Source of the DNA: Candidatus Pacearchaeota archaeon
GTDB taxonomy: Archaea > Nanobdellota > Nanobdellia > Pacearchaeales > GW2011-AR1
Reading direction: 5' to 3'
Assembly (NCBI GenBank): GCA_017609045.1
Contig: JAFCES010000006.1
Span: 1-30,121 of the forward strand
DNA length: 30,121 nucleotides
Part shown: positions 14,725 to 23,015 of the stretch, piece after piece
How positions within the stretch are numbered: the stretch's first letter is position 1
Layout: the number at the start of each line of letters is the position of its first letter
Notes under the pieces: model-generated
Databases searched by the model: none
What the model was told of the DNA's origin: nothing
What the model saw: only the letters and a program-made list of their open reading frames with translations
Translations under genes and position numbers: made by a program

Positions 14725-15225
14725 ATGACTAAAGATAAAGAAGAGGAGATGAAGATGGAAGAAGAAAATCTGAGGAAAATAGAAGCTGCCTTATTTATTT
14801 CTGGAAGATGGCTCTCTTTACAGGAGTTAATTATGCTGACAGATATAAATCCTATATTACTGAAACAGCTGCTTGACAAGTTAGTGGAGAAGTATAAAAA
14901 TGAAGGAGGCGCTGTTGAAATACTGGGTAGAGAAGGAAAATGGAAGATGGATGTCAAGAAAGATTATGTAAGTATGATTAATAAGCTGGCTGCTGGTTCT
15001 GCAGAATTTAGTAAAGCAGAGCAGTCAACTCTTGCAGTAATAGCCTATAAACAGCCTATCAAACAATCAGTTGTTGTTAAAATAAGGGGCAATAAGGCTT
15101 ATGAGCATATCAGGAAGTTTATTCAGCTTGGCTTAATCAAAGGAAAAAAAGTAGGACATACTAAAGAGCTGAACTTAACTAGGGAGTTTCATGATTATTT
15201 TCATTTGGAAAAGAGTAAAAAATAA
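14725..15225 (+). CDS. scpB: Segregation and condensation protein B (ScpB)
   Basis: This 166-residue double winged-helix protein has the pattern LRKIEAALFISGRWLSLQEL ... GREGKWKMDVKKDYVS ... STLAVIAYKQPIKQSVVVKIRG ... LIQLGLI-type second wing. The STLAVIAYKQPI and IRG motifs are diagnostic of ScpB, the dimeric regulator of the SMC-kleisin (ScpA) condensin complex. No scpA or smc is present in the window. The N-terminus carries an acidic/lysine extension. It starts 48 bases after the GtrA gene with a TATA-like CTTTATAAAC between (14689-14698). Confidence 0.9.
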   Translation: MTKDKEEEMKMEEENLRKIEAALFISGRWLSLQELIMLTDINPILLKQLLDKLVEKYKNEGGAVEILGREGKWKMDVKKDYVSMINKLAAGSAEFSKAEQSTLAVIAYKQPIKQSVVVKIRGNKAYEHIRKFIQLGLIKGKKVGHTKELNLTREFHDYFHLEKSKK

Positions 15226-15267
15226 AAAGGCCTAAAAACTGAAGAGTGAAGAATAAGGGAAGTAAGA

Positions 15268-16497
15268 ATGAAATTTTTATCGCTTGTTTATTTAGGGTAT
15301 ATGTTTATAGCTTTATACTTTTTATCTTTATTTTTACTGCTATACAAAAGAAACAAGAAAACCATGTTCCAGTATCCAACATCAAAGAAAACATATTCCG
15401 TTTCTGTGATAGTTCCAGCTTTTAATGAAGAATCTACTATTGAAAAAACTGTCATGGCTATCTTACGTTCTGATTATAAGGGTCTAAGAGAAGTGGTTGT
15501 TGTAGACGATGGGAGTAGAGATAATACTCTAAAAATAGTAAAGAAACTATCCAGAAAATACAAAAAAGTTAAGGTATTTACTAAAGAAAATAAAGGAAGC
15601 AAGGCAGATGCTCTTAATTTTGGGTTAAAAAAAGCTAGTGGGGAATTAGTGGCTGTAGTGGATGCAGATTCATATGTAAGAAAAGATTCTATTTCAAAAT
15701 TAGCTGCTTATTTTGATGATAAAAAAGTAGGAGTAGCTACCTGCCCTATTTTAGTGAGGAATACAAATAATTTCATTGAAAAACTGCAGGCAATTGAATA
15801 TAGAATAATTGCTTTTACAAGAAAACTCTTAGACTATGTTGATGCTATTTATGTAACTCCTGGCCCTCTTGCTTTATATAGAAAATCTGTTTTAAAAGAA
15901 ATTGAAGGTTTTGACACTAAGAACTTGACAGAAGACATAGAAGCAACATGGCATCTTACTTCTAAAGGATATAAGAGAAGGGCTTGTTTAGCGACAGAGG
16001 TAACTACAACTGTTCCTTCTAAATATTTTGACTGGTTTAAACAGAGAAAAAGATGGAATATAGGAGGCCTACAATGTATAAATAAATATAAAAGATATTT
16101 TTTAACAAAAGGTATGTTAGGCTTTTTCATACTTCCTTTTTTTATCTTGCAGACTTTTCTTGGTTTAGTTGGTTTAAGCATATTTATTTATCTGACAAGT
16201 TCCAGGTTGATAAGGAATTATTTTTTTACAGGATACTCGTTTGAAGCAGGGACAGCTTTAATAACAATGAAGGACTTATATATAACTCCGAGTGTCTTGA
16301 ATTATCTTGGGATAGTTTTATTTATTTTAGGAGCTATTTTTACATTACTTATATTATCTATTATGAAATATAAGATATTACAGAAACAAAATATTTTTAA
16401 TATTCTTTTTTATTTAATTGTATACCTTGTTTCATATCCTTTTATAATGGTCTTCGCTATAAATGATATGATTATGAAAAAAGCGAGGTGGAGATGA
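15268..16497 (+). CDS. Membrane-bound family 2 glycosyltransferase
   Basis: This 409-residue protein has one N-terminal helix (about 5-25), a GT-A catalytic domain and three or four C-terminal helices. Catalytic motifs are intact: VSVIVPAFNEE, VVVVDDGSRDN (DDGS 80-83), VVDADSY (DAD 132-134), TED (221-223, base) and QRKRW (259-263). The QxxRW motif and the C-terminal membrane region are those of processive enzymes such as cellulose, hyaluronan and poly-N-acetylglucosamine synthases. It uses a nucleotide sugar, and the product is probably a surface polysaccharide or lipid-linked glycan. It is followed one base after its stop by the next gene, so they form one operon. Confidence 0.9.
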   Translation: MKFLSLVYLGYMFIALYFLSLFLLLYKRNKKTMFQYPTSKKTYSVSVIVPAFNEESTIEKTVMAILRSDYKGLREVVVVDDGSRDNTLKIVKKLSRKYKKVKVFTKENKGSKADALNFGLKKASGELVAVVDADSYVRKDSISKLAAYFDDKKVGVATCPILVRNTNNFIEKLQAIEYRIIAFTRKLLDYVDAIYVTPGPLALYRKSVLKEIEGFDTKNLTEDIEATWHLTSKGYKRRACLATEVTTTVPSKYFDWFKQRKRWNIGGLQCINKYKRYFLTKGMLGFFILPFFILQTFLGLVGLSIFIYLTSSRLIRNYFFTGYSFEAGTALITMKDLYITPSVLNYLGIVLFILGAIFTLLILSIMKYKILQKQNIFNILFYLIVYLVSYPFIMVFAINDMIMKKARWR

Positions 16498-16498
16498 G

Positions 16499-17161
16499 AT
16501 GGTATTATTTAAATCACAGAAACATGTTTTTTGGCAGGCTCTTCTTTTAACCCTAATAGTTTTTAACATAGGGATTTTTTTAGGTTATTCTTTAGAAGCT
16601 AGTAGAGCTAGCAGAATAAATAAATTGTATGTAGAGTCTGAACTTGAGTTGTTAGATCTAAAAATTCAGGATGAGGCATTTTCTCTAACTAACATAGATT
16701 GCGAAAAGGCTATAGAGGAAAATATAAAATTTGCAGACAAAGTTTATCAAGAGGCTTTATTATTAGAAAGATATGAGAATGCAAACAGAATTAATGATGC
16801 TATAATCTTACAACATAAGAAATATGACCTCTTGCGTACATATTTTTGGTTAAATAGTGTTAGGTTAAAAAAACAATGCAACGCGTCTTATCATAATGTT
16901 GTTTATTTTTATCAGTATAACGAGCCATCTATAGCCAAAAAAGCAAAACAAAAAACTTTTTCAAATATTTTAGCTGAATTAAAACAAAGGCAGGGTAATA
17001 AGATTTTGTTAATTCCTATTGCAGGAGATATGGAATTATCAAGTGTAAGCCTTTTGTTAGATTCTTACAATATAACTGAGCTGCCCGTGGTTTTAATTGA
17101 TGAAAATATCAAAATTACAGGGATTATTAGTGTAGAGAATATAGAGAAATATTTTGAGTGA
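16499..17161 (+). CDS. Membrane-anchored protein with thioredoxin-like C-terminus
   Basis: The 220 residues comprise an N-terminal membrane helix (about 12-30), a helical middle with several scattered cysteines and a C-terminal alpha/beta region. In that region NKILLIPIAGDMELSSVSLLLDSYNI is followed by the cis-proline-like TELPVVLIDENIKITG, resembling a thioredoxin fold. A CxxC active site is not seen at the expected place, so redox activity is doubtful. The start lies one base after the glycosyltransferase stop, indicating translational coupling and a possible shared role at the cell surface. The family is known to me only as a conserved DPANN-type membrane protein; the thioredoxin assignment is inference. 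Confidence 0.65.
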   Translation: MVLFKSQKHVFWQALLLTLIVFNIGIFLGYSLEASRASRINKLYVESELELLDLKIQDEAFSLTNIDCEKAIEENIKFADKVYQEALLLERYENANRINDAIILQHKKYDLLRTYFWLNSVRLKKQCNASYHNVVYFYQYNEPSIAKKAKQKTFSNILAELKQRQGNKILLIPIAGDMELSSVSLLLDSYNITELPVVLIDENIKITGIISVENIEKYFE

Positions 17162-17219
17162 CTTGATTGATATACTTGAGTATAGAAATTAATAAAAATA
17201 AACCTCTCTCTTTTAAGTT

Positions 17220-18122
17220 ATGGAAGAATGTTACAAATGTAAGAAAACAGAAGAAGAGGTTAGGTTGTTTGATGCTGTTTCTAAGGAGGAAGTTGTAAGA
17301 GTATGTGGGGAGTGCGCTTTATCTGAAAATCTGCCTGTAATAAGGAGACCTACCACTCTTCAATTAAAAGAGAGTGAAAGGCCGTATAGTGTTTACGAAA
17401 GGTTGAGGAGAATGGCTGGCTTACATGCGGAGGAAAAAGAAAGGATAAGTAAGATAGCCGAGAAAATAACAGAGCCTAAAAAAGCAGAAAAACTGAAAAC
17501 CGAGGAAGAAAAGAAAATGGAGATAGAAGAGTTGGCTAGATTAAAAAATATACCTCTTAGACTGATTGATAATTTTCACTGGCATATTTTTATGGCTAGA
17601 AAGAAGAAAAAATTGACAAGAAAGGAGTTGGCTGGTTTATTGGGAGAGTCTGAAACTGCTATAAAAATGATTGAGAATAAAGAGTTGCCAGATGATGCTC
17701 TTAAATTGGTAAATAAAATAGAACAGTTTTTTGGTATAAAACTTAAGGGGCAGGAGTTTGAGGAAGAGGAGAAAAGAATAAGAAAGGCAATAAGGGAGAG
17801 GTTAGAAAGAAAAAAAGAGAAAGTAGAATTGATTGAAAGAGAGAAAGAAAAAAAGGGAGAAGAATTGAAACCCAAAGTAGAGAAAGAGGAAAAACCAGCC
17901 ATGATTTTAAAGTTTGATAAAGAATCTGTAAAGGACTTGACTATAGCTGATTTGAAAAGGCTTAAGAAAGAAAAGGAAAAGTTGGAAAGAGATACTAAAG
18001 AAATTGATGCACCCAAACTAATAAAGCAAATTGAAGAAGAGGAAAAGGAAAAACTGAAAAAGAAATGGGAAGAAGAAGCTGGGAAGAGTTTATTGGGAGA
18101 GGATGTTGAAATTATTGATTAG
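17220..18122 (+). CDS. MBF1-like zinc ribbon/HTH factor with long charged tail
   Basis: Residues 1-35 form a zinc ribbon (CYKC...CGEC). Residues about 110-175 form a Cro/C1-type helix-turn-helix (RKELAGLLGESETAIKMIEN). This order is that of archaeal multiprotein bridging factor 1 (aMBF1), which associates with the ribosome or bridges activators to TBP. Unusually, the remaining 125 residues are a Glu/Lys-rich, presumably long helical or coiled-coil extension ending SLLGEDVEIID, about doubling the usual length. It opens a same-strand run with rpoL and AMMECR1, consistent with a role in gene expression. A DNA-binding repressor is the alternative. Confidence 0.8.
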   Translation: MEECYKCKKTEEEVRLFDAVSKEEVVRVCGECALSENLPVIRRPTTLQLKESERPYSVYERLRRMAGLHAEEKERISKIAEKITEPKKAEKLKTEEEKKMEIEELARLKNIPLRLIDNFHWHIFMARKKKKLTRKELAGLLGESETAIKMIENKELPDDALKLVNKIEQFFGIKLKGQEFEEEEKRIRKAIRERLERKKEKVELIEREKEKKGEELKPKVEKEEKPAMILKFDKESVKDLTIADLKRLKKEKEKLERDTKEIDAPKLIKQIEEEEKEKLKKKWEEEAGKSLLGEDVEIID

Positions 18123-18157
18123 GAAAACTTTAAAAGCATAATTCTTTTGTTTTAAAA

Positions 18158-18424
18158 ATGGAAATTAGGTATCTGAAACAGGAGAAGAATGAAATTGAAG
18201 TAGAGTTGGATAATTTAACTGTAGCTGAAATCTTGCGAGTTTACTTGAATAAAGACCCTGCTGTAAGTTTTGCTGCCTGGAGAAGAGAGCATCCAAGTAA
18301 AAACCCTGTTCTGAAAGTGAAGACTAGCGGAAAGACAGCTAAAAAGGCTATTTCTGATGCTGCTTCTAAGATAGAAAAAGAGGCTGACAAGCTTGTAAGA
18401 GATTTTAAAAAGGGAAAGAAGTAA
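18158..18424 (+). CDS. rpoL: DNA-directed RNA polymerase subunit L (Rpo11)
   Basis: The 88 residues match the archaeal Rpo11/eukaryal RPB11 family: MEIRYLKQEKNEIEVELDNL, LTVAEILRVYL, VSFAAWRREHPSKNPVLKVKT and a C-terminal helix with KKAISDAASKIEKE. The conserved FAAYRxEHPLxxNP signature appears as FAAWRREHPSKNP. L heterodimerises with subunit D to nucleate polymerase assembly. It starts 35 bases after the MBF1-like gene and precedes AMMECR1 by the same distance. Confidence 0.92.
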   Translation: MEIRYLKQEKNEIEVELDNLTVAEILRVYLNKDPAVSFAAWRREHPSKNPVLKVKTSGKTAKKAISDAASKIEKEADKLVRDFKKGKK

Positions 18425-18459
18425 GCAAGGTTTATTAATTCTGTTTTTTTATTTTTGAT

Positions 18460-19026
18460 ATGTTAGTTTATACTACTAAAGCTGCTAAGAAACTGATTGA
18501 ACTGGCGAGACAGGCTATAAGGTCAGAGTTTACTGGTAAGAAGATTAAGGTGTTGGAAGATAAGAAGTTAAGAGAAAAAAGAGGGGTTTTTGTAACATTA
18601 AAGAAGAAGGGAGAATTAAGAGGTTGTATCGGCTTTCCAGAACCTGTAATGCCTTTGAATAAAGCTGTTGTGCAAGCTGCTAAATATGCAGCTTTTTCTG
18701 ACCCAAGATTTCCTCCCTTAAAAAAAGAGGAGTTAGATAAGATTAAGATAGAAATCTCAATATTAACTAAACCTAAAATATGTAAGCCAGAGGATGTGAA
18801 GATAGGAGAAGATGGCTTGATTTGTGAGTATAAGAGATATTATGGTTTACTTTTACCTCAAGTTGCTACAGAGCATAAAATGTCTAGAGAGGAGTTTATA
18901 GAGGCTGTATGTATGAAGGCTGGTTTGAGTAGAGATGCATGGGGAAAACCTGATTTTAAGCTTTATAAATTTCGAGCCCAGATATTCGAAGAAACTGGTT
19001 CTGGTGTTGTGGAGAAAAGTTTATAA
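18460..19026 (+). CDS. AMMECR1 domain protein
   Basis: This 188-residue protein has the family signature LRGCIGFPEP (53-62) and the accompanying AAFSDPRFPPLKKEELDKIKIEISIL and GLLLPQVATEH segments, covering the whole AMMECR1 domain. The family is conserved in archaea and eukaryotes; a redox or radical-chemistry partnership has been proposed (often beside MEMO proteins), but its molecular function is unsettled. The conserved Cys in RGCIG is present. No MEMO gene is nearby. Confidence 0.9.
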   Translation: MLVYTTKAAKKLIELARQAIRSEFTGKKIKVLEDKKLREKRGVFVTLKKKGELRGCIGFPEPVMPLNKAVVQAAKYAAFSDPRFPPLKKEELDKIKIEISILTKPKICKPEDVKIGEDGLICEYKRYYGLLLPQVATEHKMSREEFIEAVCMKAGLSRDAWGKPDFKLYKFRAQIFEETGSGVVEKSL

Positions 19027-19048
19027 ATATTAGAAACAGAATATAAAG

Positions 19049-19441
19049 ATGAGAGAAGATCCAGCTATATCTACTTACAATTTAGCACATTTAGCTTCAG
19101 ATTTATCTATTCAGTCTCGTGATGTTTCAGAAGTTTTGCATAATACAGGGGAAGCATACTTCAAACGCACTGGCAGGCATCTTCCTTTTGGTTTAAGTAC
19201 AGAGAATGCAGTCGCTCATGATATTAATGAAAATTGTGGACAACCAATAATTTCTTGTCAAATAGAAGTAGGAGGAGTTACTTATAAGGTTTTTAGAGAT
19301 GTTCTTGGAAAAGTATGTGCGATTCCTCGTAGTGGGGGAGATGTAATTTATTTAGACAGTCCTGAGACTGCTCTGGAAATTTTGAGACAGGCACAAAGAA
19401 AATCTCGACGAGGGCTTGAACATTTTGCTGATTTAGAATAA
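19049..19441 (+). CDS. Hypothetical protein
   Basis: This is a 130-residue soluble protein beginning MREDPAISTYNLAHLASDLS and ending RRGLEHFADLE. The first half is helical; the middle (IISCQIEVGGVTYKVFRDVLGKVCAIP) looks like beta hairpins; the end is an Arg-rich helix. No family is recognised. A TATA-like TTTATAAATATT overlaps the AMMECR1 stop (19020-19031), about 20-30 bases before the ATG, so it has its own promoter. Confidence 0.6.
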   Translation: MREDPAISTYNLAHLASDLSIQSRDVSEVLHNTGEAYFKRTGRHLPFGLSTENAVAHDINENCGQPIISCQIEVGGVTYKVFRDVLGKVCAIPRSGGDVIYLDSPETALEILRQAQRKSRRGLEHFADLE

Positions 19442-19490
19442 TTTTCTCAAGTATAATTATTTTTATTAACCCCCTTTTCCTCATTTTTAT

Positions 19491-20234
19491 ATGAAAATAT
19501 CAGACAGAAAAATTTCTGCTGGGAGTTATGATTTGAATAGATGGTTATATGGTGGATATGAGAAAGATATTATTACTACTGTTTATGGACCAGCTGGAAG
19601 CGGAAAGACAAATTTCTGTCTTCTTGCTTCTGTGTCTCAAGCTAGGAAAGACAGTAAAGTCTTGTTTATAGATACAGAAGGAGGTTTTTCTGTAGAGAGA
19701 GTTAAGCAAATTGTAGGGGGAGAGAATTATGAGGAAATTTTGAAAAATATTCTCTTAATTAAGCCTACAAGCTTTGAAGAGCAGAAAAAAGCTTTTTCCA
19801 AACTCTTGTCTGAATTAAAGAATAAAGGAAAAATAGGTTTGATTATTGTAGATGGTATGACTATGTTGTATAGGTTAGAGTTGGCAGAAGCTATAAAGAC
19901 AGGGAAAGAAGAGGAAATAAGGAAAATAAACTCTGAATTGGCTAAACAATTAAGAATTCTGGCGGAAATAGCAAGGAATAAGAATATACCTATTATTGTA
20001 ACAAATCAAGTTTACTCAGAATTTTTAAGTGAAAAAGAGATTAAAGAAGGGAAAGAAAGAGGGGTGAAGATGGTTGGAGGAGATTTGTTAAAATATTGGA
20101 GTAAGTGCATTATTGAATTGAAAAGCGAGAGAGGCAAAAGAAAAGCCATATTGAGGAAACATAGAAGTCTTCCTGAAAAAGAGCTGAGTTTTATTATTAC
20201 TAATTCTGGAGTTAAGAAGAAAGGATGGATTTGA
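19491..20234 (+). CDS. radB: DNA repair and recombination protein RadB
   Basis: This 247-residue RecA-fold ATPase lacks the N-terminal HhH domain of RadA. Walker A is GPAGSGKT (33-40), Walker B is GLIIVD (116-121), and the L1/L2 region contains IIVTNQVYSEF. The start SAGSYDLNRWLYGGYEKDIITTVYG is typical of RadB (G-G-x-E/Y-x-G). RadB is a RadA paralogue that assists homologous recombination. It is preceded by a T-rich stretch with little room for a leader. Downstream in the same frame lies a short possible coding remnant. Confidence 0.92.
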   Translation: MKISDRKISAGSYDLNRWLYGGYEKDIITTVYGPAGSGKTNFCLLASVSQARKDSKVLFIDTEGGFSVERVKQIVGGENYEEILKNILLIKPTSFEEQKKAFSKLLSELKNKGKIGLIIVDGMTMLYRLELAEAIKTGKEEEIRKINSELAKQLRILAEIARNKNIPIIVTNQVYSEFLSEKEIKEGKERGVKMVGGDLLKYWSKCIIELKSERGKRKAILRKHRSLPEKELSFIITNSGVKKKGWI

Positions 20235-20235
20235 A

Positions 20236-20441
20236 ATGAATCTAACTCAAGAAAACCTTGCGATAATGACAGGAAAAGAGAGGAAAGTTTTAAAGGGGAA
20301 ATTGGCAAGAGGCAATTCATCCATGAATTTGGGGAGGTTAAAATAATAAAAGTGACTAGAGTTGCAAAAGGATATGATATAGAATTTAGGATAGGAAAAG
20401 AAGCTAAAATATATACTCAGAACTTGGAAATTCCAGATTAA
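20236..20441 (+). pseudogene. Possible small frameshifted gene after radB
   Basis: ATG 20236 reads MNLTQENLAIMTGKERKVLK then GK and soon stops at TAA. In another frame, from the AAAGGGG run near 20290, the sequence continues without stop as KGEIGKRQFIHEFGEVKII and on to EAKIYTQNLEIPD, ending at TAA 20439. Joining the two would give about 67 residues with a protein-like C-terminal half. No start codon exists for the second frame except a GTG near 20351. Its end overlaps the convergent HExxH gene by four bases. Real gene, error or chance cannot be decided here. Confidence 0.3.
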
Positions 20442-20794
20442 TATTCAACAGAAAACACTGCTTTAATTAAATCTCCTATTTTTGGTCTTCTCTTTAAAGT
20501 TCTTTCTACTATCTCCTCAATTTTTCCTTTACTTATCTTTTCCCTAAAACCTCTCGTGCCTTCTAAAGCATGAACAAATTCATGGATAATACTGGCTGTA
20601 ATTTCTTTTTTGGAGTTATGTACTGCTAAATATACTCTTGCTTGGTTTAGATCAGGATAATATATTCCCCATGTTGTTTCTCCTTTTGGAGAATACTTTG
20701 CTGGGTAGCGTCCTTTTTTTAGGACAACTTCCAAGCCAGACTCATAAAGAGATTGTATGTCTCTTTCTGTTAAGGTTTTTCTTTCTCTGGGCAT
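20438..20794 (-). CDS. HExxH-motif putative zinc metallopeptidase-like protein
   Basis: The 118-residue protein contains EITASIIHEFVHALEGTRGF, with HEFVH at residues 71-75, the zinc-binding helix of gluzincin/minimal metallopeptidase families (ImmA/SprT-like in size). The N-terminal half holds GRYPAKYSPKGETTWGIYYP and RVYLAVHNSKK, a beta-rich approach to the helix as in SprT-like domains. The third zinc ligand cannot be assigned with confidence. Substrate unknown. It is in the same orientation as topA and xerA, 66 bases downstream of topA's stop. Confidence 0.65.
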   Translation of the reverse strand: MPRERKTLTERDIQSLYESGLEVVLKKGRYPAKYSPKGETTWGIYYPDLNQARVYLAVHNSKKEITASIIHEFVHALEGTRGFREKISKGKIEEIVERTLKRRPKIGDLIKAVFSVEY

Positions 20795-20860
20795 CTTGAC
20801 TAGATCTCTATAATAAAATGTTAGACATTTAAAAATATAATTATTACAGAAAATAATTTT

Positions 20861-23014
20861 TTATTTACTTTTTTCCTTTCTACTTTCACACTCAGGATTA
20901 AAACAGAATTCCCAGGGTCTTTTTCCCTTCATTATTCTTAAGAGTTTTGGAAAGCCGCACTTGTCACAGATTTTTCCAGTTGGTTTGATTAAACCAGGAG
21001 GAAGAGAAAAGGTTGTTTTGCATTTAGGATAAGCAGAACAGGCAATAAAGTATCTCCTGAATTTTCTGTTGAAAAGTATTCTAAGTTTACCTTTTCCGCA
21101 TACAGGGCAAGCATTTAAAGTGTTTTCTTCTCTTTTTTGTTCTCTCATATAATTATTAGCCTTAATCAGAGCTTTTCCTATTTTTCCTTCTTTTTTCTTG
21201 AATTGATGAGAAATTTTTTCAATTATATCCTTGGCTTCGTTAATGACTTTCTTCTCTTTACTTTCTAAATTTTTCTTAGCCATCTGTATTTGTTCTGTCT
21301 CTTCTTCAAATTTTCTTGTTAAATCTTCATCAATTATAATAGGAGAATTTTTTTCTAAAGTTTCAATTAGAGAAATGCCGAGAGAAGTAGCTTCTATACT
21401 CTTACCTTTTATATATTCTCTATTATAAAGAGTTTCGATTATTAAGGCACGAGTAGCCTTTGTACCGAGATTTCTTTTTGCAAGTTCGGAAATGAGAGAA
21501 GCTGGTGTATATCTTCTTGGCGGCTGTGTCTCTTTTTCTTCTATCTTAACTTTTTCTACTTCATACTCTCCGTTAAGGTCTTTTATTTTTGTTTCTTTTA
21601 GTTTTGCTTTATAAACTTGAAGCCATCCTTTTTCTTTTACTTGTAGAGCTTTTGCTGTAAAAATTAAGTTGTTTATTTTGAAGCTTATTCTTTTATCTTC
21701 AATTATGGCGTCAGGACAGAAACAAGAAATAAATCTTCTTACAATTAAATCATATATTTTTGCCTGGTCTCCATATAATTTGGCTTTTTCACCAGTAGGA
21801 TAAATTGACGGATGCGCTGGATCTGTTTTTTTGCCTTCTACTGGTTTATCTCTCGTTACAAGAGAAACTTCTTTATAAGTTGCCTTTAACTTCTCTAAAA
21901 TTTTTTTTGGTTGAATGTTGGGAGGAATTTTCTGTGAACTTGTACGAGGGTAGGAAATGATACCAGCAAGATAAAGTTGCTGGGCTATTCTTAAAGTTTG
22001 AGAAGGACTGATACCAAAAAACTTGTAAGCTTCTGTTTGTAAGCTAGTCAAGTCAAAAGGTGCTGGGGGAGATATATTTTGTTCTATAGTTTTTGTTTCT
22101 ACTTTTCCTATTTTTCCTTTTAGCTCTTTAAATTTATCAAGCTCTTTTTTGTTAGTTATATCCTTGTTATGCTTTAACTCAACTCCTTCTATTAAAACAA
22201 AAACCTGCCAGTAAGGTTGTGGTTTAAAAGCCTTTATTTTTCTTTCTTTTTCTACTACTAAATGTAAAGCTGGACCTTGCACCCTGCCTATACTCATGAT
22301 ACGGAAAGAGCCTGCTTTTTTTATTGCTTCCATTAAAGCTCTACTTAGATTGATGCCATAAAACCAATCTAAATAGTGCCGGGTTTCTCCTGCTATTGCT
22401 TGCCCCCAATCTATACTCTTCATAAGATTTTTATAAGAGTTTTCAAGTTCTTCTTTTGTGAGAGTAGAAAACTTCATTCTTTTTGCATCTTTCTGCTTAC
22501 ATATAAAACGAAGAATGTTCAGGCCTATAACTTCTCCTTCAACATCATAATCAGTAGCTATAATGAACTCAGAAGCATTTTTACATAGTTTTGAGAGTAA
22601 AGAGTAGTATTTTTTGCTCCATTCGTTTCCTTTTACTTTATAATTTGGCTGCCATTTTAAATTAAAGATAGGCCATCCACTTCCTTTTTTCTCTTGAGTT
22701 AAAGTGAAGAGATGTCCGACAGCAGCTGCCACCACAATTTTCTTTCCTGTTCTTTCAACTTTATAATAAGGAACCCCTTTTTCTGTCTGCTTTTTCGGGA
22801 TTCCTAAAGCGCTTGCTATTTTCAGGGCTGCTTGAGGTTTTTCTGTAATGATGAGGGTGTATTTTTCTTCTGCTGGTTTTTTCCCTTGTTTTTCTATCTT
22901 TACGAGGCTTTTTTTGTCTATCTGCTTTACTGGAATTTCCAATGAATGTTTTACATCATCGGGATGAAGAGGTATGTAATCTTCTGGTTTTGCTTTTATT
23001 TTTCTTTTTGGCAT
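20861..23014 (-). CDS. topA: DNA topoisomerase I (type IA)
   Basis: This is a 717-residue type IA topoisomerase that relaxes negative supercoils. Seen in order are a Toprim domain with TEKP (Glu58) and ATDYDVEGE (Asp155/Asp157), SIGRVQGPALHLVV, the nucleophile in GIISYPRTSSQ (Tyr355), the gate-strand domains, RRYTPASLISEL, and two C-terminal zinc fingers (CPVCGKG...CSAYPKC and CDKCGFPK...CFNPEC). A roughly 50-residue Lys-rich N-terminal extension precedes Toprim and is unusual. Start choice follows the first ATG after the xerA stop; the extension is partly hydrophilic and could be shortened in reality. The upstream xerA stop is separated by one base, so the two form an operon. Confidence 0.95.
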   Translation of the reverse strand: MPKRKIKAKPEDYIPLHPDDVKHSLEIPVKQIDKKSLVKIEKQGKKPAEEKYTLIITEKPQAALKIASALGIPKKQTEKGVPYYKVERTGKKIVVAAAVGHLFTLTQEKKGSGWPIFNLKWQPNYKVKGNEWSKKYYSLLSKLCKNASEFIIATDYDVEGEVIGLNILRFICKQKDAKRMKFSTLTKEELENSYKNLMKSIDWGQAIAGETRHYLDWFYGINLSRALMEAIKKAGSFRIMSIGRVQGPALHLVVEKERKIKAFKPQPYWQVFVLIEGVELKHNKDITNKKELDKFKELKGKIGKVETKTIEQNISPPAPFDLTSLQTEAYKFFGISPSQTLRIAQQLYLAGIISYPRTSSQKIPPNIQPKKILEKLKATYKEVSLVTRDKPVEGKKTDPAHPSIYPTGEKAKLYGDQAKIYDLIVRRFISCFCPDAIIEDKRISFKINNLIFTAKALQVKEKGWLQVYKAKLKETKIKDLNGEYEVEKVKIEEKETQPPRRYTPASLISELAKRNLGTKATRALIIETLYNREYIKGKSIEATSLGISLIETLEKNSPIIIDEDLTRKFEEETEQIQMAKKNLESKEKKVINEAKDIIEKISHQFKKKEGKIGKALIKANNYMREQKREENTLNACPVCGKGKLRILFNRKFRRYFIACSAYPKCKTTFSLPPGLIKPTGKICDKCGFPKLLRIMKGKRPWEFCFNPECESRKEKSK

Positions 23015-23015
23015 T

